From assembly GCA_905211675.1 (NCBI GenBank), contig CAJMBP010000023.1, forward strand, positions 1-21,670: 21,670 nucleotides of DNA, read 5' to 3'. Under the pieces are notes generated by a model. That model was not told where the DNA came from and did no database searches. It saw nothing but the letters and a program-made list of their open reading frames with translations. Positions 1 through 6,798 of this stretch are shown one piece after another. The DNA comes from an uncultured Oscillospiraceae bacterium. GTDB lineage: Bacteria; Bacillota; Clostridia; Oscillospirales; Acutalibacteraceae. A program made the position numbers and the translations under genes. Numbering within the stretch: position 1 is the stretch's first letter; the number at the start of each line of letters is the position of its first letter.

Positions 1-117
1 TGCGGTAACATCCCTTTTGTCGCTTGGTTATTCAATTTTTGAGCTAACCTGTTTGCCCGCTGCCCTTAAAAGCGTTGATTTTACTGGATTCTTGCTTGTT
101 TTCTTATGTCAACGCTC

Positions 118-141
118 TTAAAAGGCGCTTTTAATTTTTTT
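118..141 (+). terminator. Weak terminator-like hairpin upstream of noc
   Basis: TTAAAAG (118-124) and CTTTTAA (128-134) form a 7-bp stem around GCG, followed by a run of seven T (135-141). This has the shape of an intrinsic terminator for a rightward gene ending left of the window, but the stem is A/T-rich. A second, larger inverted repeat (66-78 with 109-121) lies just before it and shares bases with it, so the two could be alternative folds. No convincing gene end is visible in 1-121. Confidence 0.3.
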
Positions 142-168
142 ATGTCGTTTTTGCACGACCGCTTTTAC

Positions 169-197
169 TTTACAAACCGAAATTTACAAGCGATAAT
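169..197 (+). promoter_or_regulatory. Sigma-A type promoter for the noc-like gene
   Basis: TTTACA (169-174) and GATAAT (192-197) are separated by exactly 17 bases and each differs from the vegetative consensus by one base. Transcription would start near 204, so the strong Shine-Dalgarno sequence at 206-215 would sit almost at the 5' end of the mRNA. Confidence 0.6.
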
Positions 198-205
198 ATG
201 CTTGC

Positions 206-261
206 AAGGAGGTGAACAGACGGTAGAAAACACAACTTGTTTTTAATTCCGTCAAACTGAT
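206..261 (+). promoter_or_regulatory. noc leader: strong SD separated from the start codon by a hairpin
   Basis: AAGGAGGTGA (206-215) is a near-perfect complement to the 16S rRNA 3' end, but the first usable in-frame ATG is at 262, 46 bases away. An in-frame TAA at 244 rules out an earlier start. The spacer can fold: GACGG (219-223) pairs with CCGTC (249-253), and inside it AAAACA (227-232) pairs with TGTTTT (238-243). Folding would leave about 11 unpaired bases between the SD and the ATG. The SD, the stop and the complementarity are seen directly; the bypass role is inferred. Confidence 0.4.
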
Positions 262-1113
262 ATGCACACAATAACAGAGAAAAAAATACTTATGCTGCGA
301 CCCGATGATATTATTCCGTGCCCCAATCAGCCGCGAAAGGTTTTTGACGGGTATGAGCTTCAAATTCTTGCCGACTCGATTTCGGTAAGCGGAATAATAC
401 AGCCCCTTACCGTGCGAAAGGGTGACGACGGTAAATACATACTTATAGCAGGCGAGCGCCGTCTGCGTGCCGCGCGTATGGCGGGACTGCGCCGAGTACC
501 GTGTGTAATTCACCGCACAGATGAAGCCACCTCGGCATTTTACAGTCTTACGGAAAATATGCAGCGCAGTAATCTCGGCTTTTTTGAAGAGGCCATTGGT
601 ATAAACCGTCTGATTACCGATTTCGGTTTTTCACAGTCGGAGGTTGCCGCAAGGCTGGGACTTTCCGCCTCTACCGTAAGCAACAAGCTGAGACTGCTTA
701 AGCTGTCCCCCGAAATACAAAGCCGTATTTGTGCGGCGTCCCTTACCGAACGGCACGCCCGCGCGCTTTTGCGGCTTATGCCCGAACAGCGCGAAGATGT
801 GCTTGACAAAATTATCGCCGAGGATTTAAATCTTTCTCAAACAGAGGAGCTTATAGACGATATTTTAAATCCGAAAGAAATTGTCAGTTGTCAGGCAGAA
901 GCACAAGAGGTCGCAAAGCCTATACGCAAAGCCGCCATCGGTGATATTAAGCTGTTTTCAAACAGTCTTTCAAAACTGCTTTGCACTATGCAAAATGCCG
1001 GAATAACGGCAAACTCGCGAAAGCACGAAACCGAAAAATATATTGAATATAAGGTGCGGATTTTTAAAAATCAGCCCGAATCCCGCGAATACAGTCAGCT
1101 TAAAATTTGTTAA
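262..1113 (+). CDS. noc: Noc-like ParB-family nucleoid occlusion/partition protein
   Basis: This is a 283-residue ParB-family DNA-binding CTPase. The N-terminal ParB/Srx-like domain carries GERRLRA (64-70) and ENMQRSNL (98-105), the CTP-binding boxes of the family. A helix-turn-helix follows at about 124-147. Its recognition segment STVSNKLRLLKL and the following LTERHARALL resemble Noc rather than Spo0J, which has a different recognition helix. The C-terminal dimerization region (about 225-269) also fits Noc. Noc binds dispersed sites and keeps division from cutting the nucleoid. The N-terminus before the core is only about 12 residues and lacks an obvious basic amphipathic membrane helix like that of Bacillus Noc. 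ATG 292 is an alternative start, but its own SD is weak. No parA, rsmG or second parB is visible. A general ParB role is the main alternative. Confidence 0.8.
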   Translation: MHTITEKKILMLRPDDIIPCPNQPRKVFDGYELQILADSISVSGIIQPLTVRKGDDGKYILIAGERRLRAARMAGLRRVPCVIHRTDEATSAFYSLTENMQRSNLGFFEEAIGINRLITDFGFSQSEVAARLGLSASTVSNKLRLLKLSPEIQSRICAASLTERHARALLRLMPEQREDVLDKIIAEDLNLSQTEELIDDILNPKEIVSCQAEAQEVAKPIRKAAIGDIKLFSNSLSKLLCTMQNAGITANSRKHETEKYIEYKVRIFKNQPESREYSQLKIC

Positions 1114-1123
1114 AATCTGCGAA

Positions 1124-1148
1124 GGATACCTCTGTCCCCTTGGTATCC
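1124..1148. other. Hairpin just after noc
   Basis: GGATACC (1124-1130) and GGTATCC (1142-1148) form a perfect 7-bp stem with an 11-base loop, 10 bases after the noc stop codon. GCG/CGC pairing can extend it past a small internal loop. GGTTTTAAAT follows on the + strand, a poor U-tract, so it is at best a weak terminator. Confidence 0.35.
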
Positions 1149-1163
1149 GCGCGGTTTTAAATA

Positions 1164-1196
1164 CGCCTTGACAGTTCTGCACTGCAGTCAAAGGCG
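1164..1196. other. Hairpin with one bulged A in the noc/DUF2304 spacer
   Basis: CGCCTTGAC (1164-1172) pairs with GTCA-A-AGGCG (1187-1196): nine base pairs with a single bulged A and a 14-base loop. No T-run follows on either strand, so it does not look like a stand-alone terminator. It is the middle of three hairpins in this spacer. Confidence 0.3.
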
Positions 1197-1214
1197 CCCA
1201 CCATATTCATCCCC

Positions 1215-1254
1215 ATACACAGACAACCCCTCGAAAGAGGGGTTGTCTGTGTAT
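1215..1254 (+). terminator. 18-bp perfect hairpin between convergent genes, likely noc terminator
   Basis: Positions 1215-1232 and 1237-1254 are exact reverse complements (18 bp) enclosing GAAA. On the + strand this gives a C-GAAA-G closed GNRA tetraloop, followed by ATTATTCTATTTCTTTT. On the - strand the loop would be TTTC and the bases after the stem are GGGGATG, with no U-run. The + strand (noc) is therefore the favoured direction. The right arm touches the TAA stop of the leftward DUF2304 gene (1254-1256). Confidence 0.7.
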
Positions 1255-1592
1255 TATTCTATTTCTTTTGTTTCGTTATCTATCGCGTATTTTTGGGCAA
1301 GCTTGCAAAGCTTGTCTTCAACCTTGGCAAGTCTTGCGTCAAGTAAAAACATTTTAACAATGAGCAAGAATATTATAGCCACAAAAATAAAGTTTGACGG
1401 CGACTCAAAGCCTATAATATCCGAAACCCAAGATACAGCTTTCGGGAATATGCCCATTGCCAAAAGAAGCAGGCAAAACAACAGCCAATAAAGAGTGTCG
1501 CCTATTTTGAACTGTGACTTTTTAATTTTTCTTATAACAAAGAACAGAGTAACAACACACGCTATTATTAAAATTATAAATAATCCCTTCAT
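1254..1592 (-). CDS. Small DUF2304-type membrane protein, GacJ-like
   Basis: This is a 112-residue membrane protein with three hydrophobic segments (about residues 1-18, 32-49 and 67-85) and a charged, coiled-coil-like C-terminus (LDARLAKVEDKL). The start is ATG at 1592, with AAAGGAG seven bases upstream; a longer frame opening at 1637 would run through the SD and the end of the GT2 gene. Size, topology and position right behind a GT2 polyprenyl-phosphate glycosyltransferase match DUF2304. The characterised member, streptococcal GacJ, binds and stimulates the GT2 GacI; the partner role here is inferred. It is the last gene of the leftward block, and its SD overlaps the end of the GT2 gene, so the two are probably coupled. 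Confidence 0.75.
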   Translation of the reverse strand: MKGLFIILIIACVVTLFFVIRKIKKSQFKIGDTLYWLLFCLLLLAMGIFPKAVSWVSDIIGFESPSNFIFVAIIFLLIVKMFLLDARLAKVEDKLCKLAQKYAIDNETKEIE

Positions 1593-1596
1593 ACTC

Positions 1597-2280
1597 TTAC
1601 TCCTTTCTGAACCATTGAAGTACAAGAATTGACGCAAACATTCTAAGCATATAATTTACGGAGTTTGCAAAATTTAGGTAACTTTCCCCTGCCGTGCGGT
1701 CGTGCATTTCCACCTGAATTTCTTTGACGGAAGCTCCTGCTCTTACAAGCAACGCTACCGTATCGGGTTCGGGGCCCAAGTCGGCGGCAAAGGCTAATTT
1801 TTTAATCATTTCGGAGTCGAACATACGCATACCAGAGGTTGGATCCTTAATAGTCTTGCCGGTTGTGATTTTGATTGCAAACTGTATAAGGTTGCTGCCC
1901 AGCATTCGAAGCGACTTGGGCTTTTTTTCATCCACAAAGCGAGAGCCTATTACTATGTTAGAGCCCTTTTCTGTTTCGTCTGCCATTTTTTTAATATAAT
2001 TCGGGTCATGCTGGCCGTCGCCGTCAAACTGAATTGCGGCGTCATAACCGTTTTTATAGGCATAAATCATACCTGTTTGCACTGCGGCGGCAAGCCCTAA
2101 ATTTATAGGATGGCTCACAAAGTGATATCCTTTTTTTATACATATTTCCTCGGTGTTATCACGCGAGCCGTCGTTTATAACAAGATAGTCATACTGCGGA
2201 CAGTTTTGCTTTATTGTTGTAACAACCCGTTCAATGTTTTCGCCCTCATTATAGGCAGGAATAATTATTAAAACCTTCAT
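1597..2280 (-). CDS. GT2 glycosyltransferase, polyprenyl-phosphate sugar synthase type (GacI-like)
   Basis: This 227-residue protein has a GT-A fold. It shows IIIPAYNEGENI (5-16) at the N-terminus, NDGS (36-39), the metal- and nucleotide-sugar-binding DGDGQHD (86-92), and a DPTSGMR segment typical of dolichyl/undecaprenyl-phosphate sugar synthases. There are no C-terminal GtrA-type membrane helices, only a hydrophobic last 25 residues, so membrane docking may depend on the DUF2304 protein encoded four bases downstream. Such enzymes transfer a sugar from a nucleotide donor to undecaprenyl phosphate on the cytoplasmic face. The sugar cannot be read from the sequence; mannose, glucose and GlcNAc are all possible. 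ATG 2280 is preceded by GGAGAG. Confidence 0.85.
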   Translation of the reverse strand: MKVLIIIPAYNEGENIERVVTTIKQNCPQYDYLVINDGSRDNTEEICIKKGYHFVSHPINLGLAAAVQTGMIYAYKNGYDAAIQFDGDGQHDPNYIKKMADETEKGSNIVIGSRFVDEKKPKSLRMLGSNLIQFAIKITTGKTIKDPTSGMRMFDSEMIKKLAFAADLGPEPDTVALLVRAGASVKEIQVEMHDRTAGESYLNFANSVNYMLRMFASILVLQWFRKE

Positions 2281-2292
2281 GCTTTCTCTCCG

Positions 2293-4416
2293 TTATATCA
2301 TTTTAGTAATTATATGTGTATATGTCTGTACAAGCACCGTAACCGATGAAGCGACTAAAACAAATCCGTTGTAGAGCGATTTGTTTTTAATTAAATCAAA
2401 CCGTTTTCCGCCCACAAGCAATAGAATAGGTGCGAGCAGAGGTATTATATATCTCGGTTGACATCCGTTAACCGTATCGTAACCCACAGGTGTAAACGCA
2501 ATATACAGTGCCGAAGCAATTAAGGCCGCCATACCTACAAACAAAACCACCGACAGTATTTTCATATACAGCGGTATCTTAAAATTCAAGCTACGGTCAG
2601 TATCGGTCAGTGCCGTAATTACAATAAGGCACGCGGGTATAATCCAAAGCACACCTTTACCAAGGTAAGCAAAATCGGAAATATAACTGCTCATTTTTTT
2701 TACAGACAGATAATCTGTTAAAAACTTAAATAAAAGCTTAGCATATTCGGCAGGAGCGCTTATTATTCCCGCAAGCTGTTCTGTCGGGTTTACATTGCCG
2801 CCGCGCAGGTCGCCTTCGCCGCCTATTGTTGTTAAAGATTTAATTACAAACATAACAAACACGACGGCAAATATTGAAACGAGCGTAAAATAATACCTTT
2901 TTTTCGCCGCTTTCGACTGCCAATTTTTGCGCATAAACAAGGTCATCCCCATAAGCACAATATACACGAGCTTCGGTATTGCGCCCAATGCAAAAGCCAA
3001 GCCCATAATCACGGTGTCTTTAACCGAAACGGGCTTGTTCGGATGTTGGAGTTCATTTACAAAATACGCTGTTCCTAACACCGTAAAGGCCGTTACCCAC
3101 CAATCATAAGCAAAGTTGGTTGCCAAAAAAAGATTTGTTGGAAACAGGCATATAACCGAAATTATCATCTTGCCGCTTTTGATTCTTTTTATTGCAAAAT
3201 AACATACAAACGAATATATTAAAAGATACATCAAACGCCCGAGATTGTATTTTGCGGCAAAGCCCAGCCCTAAAAGGCGCGCAACGGCAATTACAATTCC
3301 CGTAGGCAGGTGTGCAAGCGAAAATTCTACATCGGTTTTTCCTGCCAATATTTTATCGGACTGCTCAAAATACCGCAAATCGGCTCGATAGCTTTCCGAG
3401 GTCATATCTTCATTAATCAGGCTTCGCGCTCCGGCATATTCTAATTCACGGTCCGCCACGGTTTCATACGCCGTACCGAAAAAAGAATTTTGTATCGCCC
3501 ATTTATAATGGGAATCTAAATCCCAACAAATGTGCTTTATAGGTGATGCAAAAAGCATAACAAGCCCTAAAATAAGCACAACAGGCAAAAAAACCTTTTC
3601 GGGTTTTTGCCTTAAATTTTTATATTCCAACGCAAAAACAACTGCCAATTCCAAAATGCCGGCAATAAATATACACCGATATACATTAAACAAGCCTTTT
3701 GCGGCAGTAATGGAAATTATCAGTTCAATGAGCACTGCAGCAAGAATTGCAACGGTCGAAAATACGACACCCTCCAATATTTTAAATTTATTTCTTTTTA
3801 TGCAAGATACGGCTATTTCGACAAATCTTGTTTTCTTCTGTACGAGCCACACAAGAACCGCAATTATTACGGGAATAATAACGGTCAATATATAATTCAA
3901 CGCCGGATAATCGGGCTTATACGGAATTAAATCGGGTTGTCTGTCATATATTTCTATATTTCCGAACCTTGCCTCGATTGAATCTATATCGACACGCAAA
4001 AGGCTGTAATCACCCTTGGGCACATCTATGACTGTTTCTGTTTGACCGGCAAATACAGTTCCGCTGAAGGCGGTATTGCTCGAAAACTTTTCACCGTCAC
4101 TCGAAATAAATATATCAAAGGGAACATCATTTGCGCAGCTATCGGCAAGGTTTAGTTTAACACATTCAATTTGCCCGCCTTTTAAATCAAATATGATTTG
4201 CGGATCAGGCTCAAGTATTGCATAGGAGCCATCATCACCCAATGTGCAATGTACGACCTTTTTTACGTCTTTAACCGTTAATTCGTACTTTGCACTGCCG
4301 CTTTCCTTATAAATATTTCCGACATTTGGCGGAATAAACACCGCTACGGCAATAATTAAGGCTGTTATATAGGCAATTGCGGCTGTTATTATACTGTATT
4401 TTTTGCTGTTCGTCAT
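2293..4416 (-). CDS. Large polytopic membrane protein, DUF2142/GT-C-like glycosyltransferase
   Basis: This 707-residue protein has one N-terminal helix (about 8-28), a roughly 140-residue extracytoplasmic domain rich in beta-type segments (about 31-172), then ten or more membrane segments. The first large loop after the membrane core begins contains SPIKHICWDLDSH (291-303). The acidic pair D299/D301 sits where GT-C enzymes carry catalytic acids and where DUF2142 proteins have a conserved P...WDE/D..H motif. I read it as an enzyme that uses a polyprenyl-P-sugar outside the membrane, the step done by GacL in group A streptococci. ATG 4416 (GGAGA six bases upstream) is preferred over TTG 4419, which is too close to the SD. 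It lies 12 bases before the GT2 gene and 23 after the flippase. Family confidence is good; enzymatic role is inferred. Confidence 0.75.
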   Translation of the reverse strand: MTNSKKYSIITAAIAYITALIIAVAVFIPPNVGNIYKESGSAKYELTVKDVKKVVHCTLGDDGSYAILEPDPQIIFDLKGGQIECVKLNLADSCANDVPFDIFISSDGEKFSSNTAFSGTVFAGQTETVIDVPKGDYSLLRVDIDSIEARFGNIEIYDRQPDLIPYKPDYPALNYILTVIIPVIIAVLVWLVQKKTRFVEIAVSCIKRNKFKILEGVVFSTVAILAAVLIELIISITAAKGLFNVYRCIFIAGILELAVVFALEYKNLRQKPEKVFLPVVLILGLVMLFASPIKHICWDLDSHYKWAIQNSFFGTAYETVADRELEYAGARSLINEDMTSESYRADLRYFEQSDKILAGKTDVEFSLAHLPTGIVIAVARLLGLGFAAKYNLGRLMYLLIYSFVCYFAIKRIKSGKMIISVICLFPTNLFLATNFAYDWWVTAFTVLGTAYFVNELQHPNKPVSVKDTVIMGLAFALGAIPKLVYIVLMGMTLFMRKNWQSKAAKKRYYFTLVSIFAVVFVMFVIKSLTTIGGEGDLRGGNVNPTEQLAGIISAPAEYAKLLFKFLTDYLSVKKMSSYISDFAYLGKGVLWIIPACLIVITALTDTDRSLNFKIPLYMKILSVVLFVGMAALIASALYIAFTPVGYDTVNGCQPRYIIPLLAPILLLVGGKRFDLIKNKSLYNGFVLVASSVTVLVQTYTHIITKMI

Positions 4417-4439
4417 CAAATCTCTCCACTCATTAAGCG

Positions 4440-5726
4440 TTAACCGTTGTTGCTTTTATCTGTTTGCGTTTTGCCTTTGTGCAAGGACTTGGAAAAAACC
4501 GTAACAAAAAGAACGACAAAAAGAGCAATAAATAAAACAATATTTATAAGAAGATAAGAAACAGGCGCTCCCGCAAAGCCGTAATTTTTAACCAGTATGT
4601 TCGGCAACACAACTGCAGCAACGGTTGCCGCAAGGTATGCCGCAAGCGCATAGTTCTGTTTTCGTGTTACAGCCACTATCATGCTGCCGAGTGTTGCCGC
4701 GGCGCTGAAGCCGCCGCCTACAAGCAAAACCAAAAGCCATATTTTTTTCGAAGTAAGATCGGTGCCGTACAAAACATTAAGAATAGGGATGCCGAAAAAA
4801 TATCCGCCCGCCAAAACAATCAGTGTTGCAATCGCTATCCAACCGAAAAGCAATGCACTGATTTTATTAAAGCCTTTATAATCGCGCGCATTCCATTTTT
4901 TGGAAAGCAATAATATATTCGGCCTGAAAACAAACATGCTTAAAAGATTTATGCAAAATGCCGGCATAACAAGATAACCGTAATGCGATTGGTCTAAATC
5001 GGTAAGGCATTTGTCAATCGCATACTTCGGGCAGTTAAGCGAATACTGGTTTGCAAACACCGAAATAATAAGCGGCGTAGTGTGCAAAAATAAACTTTTA
5101 ATTTTATTAAAGCGAAATTCGGGTATCGGTTTATCAAAATTCGCCGTAAAAGGAAGGTCAAACGCAAATATCCAGACGAACATAACGGCAATCATGGGTA
5201 TTATTGAAATTATTAAATTTTTAGTAACAATAAGCGTTATTATAAATGCAACCGATGCCAGCAATACCGATGTTCCGAGCGAAAACCCCGAAATGTATAA
5301 ATATCCGTTTTTATGCGCGTTGCCTTGAAAAACCTCTGACAGACTCACAAAAGCCATATAAACGCAAAGCAGCATTATTACACTGCTTTTAACGGCATCG
5401 AAGCCTTTAAATATTACAAAGCATTCCGAAACAACAACCATTACCGCTGTAGTAATCATTCTGAAAGCAAGGCAATCCGCAAATTCAAACTCACCCTTTG
5501 CGTCGGTAACCTGAATGTTTCGAACCTCGTATGCTCCTATGGTATAAAACATTTGTGCCGTTGAGTACGCAATTGAAAAAATACCCGCAGCATCTTCACC
5601 CAAAATTTGACTTACGGCAACCAATAAAAACACCGAAACAAACGACATCAACATACTGCCGTACATATTAAAAATAAAATCCTTTTTTGCTGATTTTTCA
5701 GGCAAAGAAAAAGCAAATTTTTTCAA
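4440..5726 (-). CDS. Wzx/MATE-fold polysaccharide or lipid-linked sugar flippase
   Basis: This 428-residue protein has about 12-14 membrane segments. The N-terminus (FIFNMYGSMLMS, then AGIFSIAYSTAQMF and the EVRNIQVTDAKG segment) matches the MVF/Wzx polysaccharide flippase superfamily, and the C-terminus is short and Lys-rich. It should move a lipid-linked sugar or oligosaccharide across the membrane. The start codon is TTG (5726-5724), overlapping the TGA of the upstream acyltransferase gene as TTGA. No good SD is visible, and the next Met is residue 21, inside the conserved part, so translation probably depends on coupling. In context it could flip the polyprenyl-P-sugar made by the downstream GT2, like streptococcal GacK, or a larger lipid-linked unit. 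Confidence 0.8.
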   Translation of the reverse strand: MKKFAFSLPEKSAKKDFIFNMYGSMLMSFVSVFLLVAVSQILGEDAAGIFSIAYSTAQMFYTIGAYEVRNIQVTDAKGEFEFADCLAFRMITTAVMVVVSECFVIFKGFDAVKSSVIMLLCVYMAFVSLSEVFQGNAHKNGYLYISGFSLGTSVLLASVAFIITLIVTKNLIISIIPMIAVMFVWIFAFDLPFTANFDKPIPEFRFNKIKSLFLHTTPLIISVFANQYSLNCPKYAIDKCLTDLDQSHYGYLVMPAFCINLLSMFVFRPNILLLSKKWNARDYKGFNKISALLFGWIAIATLIVLAGGYFFGIPILNVLYGTDLTSKKIWLLVLLVGGGFSAAATLGSMIVAVTRKQNYALAAYLAATVAAVVLPNILVKNYGFAGAPVSYLLINIVLFIALFVVLFVTVFSKSLHKGKTQTDKSNNG

Positions 5727-6586
5727 AGTTTTTTCACACTTTCTTTTGATGTGTTGTTTTGTGTTCTGTTTAAACCCGACTTAACTTTATTTAAGTTTTT
5801 CGCCATCAGACCGTGTATTTCCTCACCCAAATCGGATGTTTGGCTGTTCTCTGCCGTGTCGATAACCGACAAAACATCAAAATATATATCGGTTTTTCGG
5901 CGCAAAAGATTTTTAGGTATATCTCTTGTGCCCCAAAGCGTGCAGACAACTATTTTGCACTGTGATTTTGTTGCGATTTTCAAAGAGCCGTTGCGTATAG
6001 GCAGCAACTCGCCGCTTTTGCTTACATACCCTTCGGGAAAAACCGCCACCGAATTTGTTTTATTTTTAATAAGCCGCGCCGCGTTAATTATTGTTTTTGC
6101 GGCTTCGCGGTTATTTTCACGGTCTATGGGCAGTCCGCTTAATTTGTATATAGCCTTATATATAAAGGGAAACAGGTCGCGCACCTCTTTTTTTGCAATG
6201 AAGGCAAGCCGCGAATCGGGCACCGCATAGTAAATTACGGCAGGATCAAGGTCGTGTATATGGTTGCACACCAGCAAAAACGGCTCGTCCTGCGGTATTT
6301 TTTCAAGCCCGCTTGTATGAACCTTTATTCTAAGCAGCGAAAACGCCGTTTGCAAAAAGACTTTTACAACAAGGCGGAAGAAATTACTGTCTTTGGCGGG
6401 CTTATTCAAATTAACAATCGCTATATTTAAAGCCAAAAACGCAGCATTCAATATTACAAGCGCAACAAAGCACGCTACCAATATAACAGGCACCAGCCAC
6501 CAAGAATACGGTTGTTTGAAAATGTCAAACGGAATATCGAGCAGCAAGGTTATAACCGCCGCCGCAAGCGCATAAATTTTAAGCAT
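5723..6586 (-). CDS. PlsC-type acyltransferase (1-acyl-glycerol-3-phosphate acyltransferase family)
   Basis: This 287-residue protein has one or two N-terminal membrane segments (about 2-19 and 30-57), then a PlsC/LPLAT domain. The catalytic NHxxxxD motif is NHIHDLD (108-114), and the acyl-acceptor phosphate-binding FPEG is at 183-186. The basic C-terminal region after about 230 is not conserved. The usual reaction is acylation of lysophosphatidic acid at sn-2. A housekeeping role is possible, but it overlaps a flippase gene by four bases and leads a surface-glycan module. It might therefore acylate a glycolipid intermediate or anchor. ATG 6586 is preceded by AAAGGCGAAG. Confidence 0.8.
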   Translation of the reverse strand: MLKIYALAAAVITLLLDIPFDIFKQPYSWWLVPVILVACFVALVILNAAFLALNIAIVNLNKPAKDSNFFRLVVKVFLQTAFSLLRIKVHTSGLEKIPQDEPFLLVCNHIHDLDPAVIYYAVPDSRLAFIAKKEVRDLFPFIYKAIYKLSGLPIDRENNREAAKTIINAARLIKNKTNSVAVFPEGYVSKSGELLPIRNGSLKIATKSQCKIVVCTLWGTRDIPKNLLRRKTDIYFDVLSVIDTAENSQTSDLGEEIHGLMAKNLNKVKSGLNRTQNNTSKESVKKL

Positions 6587-6598
6587 TTTCTTCGCCTT

Positions 6599-6784
6599 TC
6601 AGTTTTGTTTTTGTACTATTTTGTACTCGTCATAAAAATCATAATAGGGGCAATTAAAGGTTTGCGAGGTTAAAAAACGCGCCATCTCATCTTCATCAAG
6701 ATTGCAGTCGCAAAAGTATTCGTCGCCGTCGGCGTCATATACATAGTTTGCGCAGCTTTCGCAGTTTGTGCTTTTCTCGTTCAC
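6599..6784 (-). CDS. Small acidic Cys-rich protein (DUF6472-like)
   Basis: This 61-residue, strongly acidic protein has five cysteines: C8-x2-C11, C25-x-C27 and C45-P. The spacing suggests a small metal-binding or redox fold, although the count is odd for a plain zinc ribbon. The LDEDEMARFL block and the DEYK near the end recall the uncharacterised DUF6472 family of Clostridia; that name is from memory and unchecked. There is no signal peptide or membrane segment, so it is probably cytoplasmic. The start is GTG 6784, eight bases after AAAAGGAG. A closer ATG (6789) would give only Met-Leu-stop. It sits between the LCP gene (its SD overlaps the LCP stop) and plsC. Function is unknown. Confidence 0.75.
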   Translation of the reverse strand: MNEKSTNCESCANYVYDADGDEYFCDCNLDEDEMARFLTSQTFNCPYYDFYDEYKIVQKQN

Positions 6785-6798
6785 AGCATTTGCTCCTT

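Noticed and set aside
2..121. Open frame on the + strand from the left edge to a TAA at 119-121, hydrophobic, ending at the terminator-like hairpin
   Set aside because: It could be a gene end, but it resembles no family I know, it does not look like the basic C-terminus of RsmG expected upstream of noc, and 39 codons are too few to judge.
184..513. 109-codon open frame on the - strand opposite noc
   Set aside because: It lies antisense to the conserved ParB domain and has no SD or recognisable motif.
5751..6230. 159-codon open frame on the + strand
   Set aside because: It is antisense to the PlsC-type gene, which carries intact NHxxxxD and FPEG motifs.
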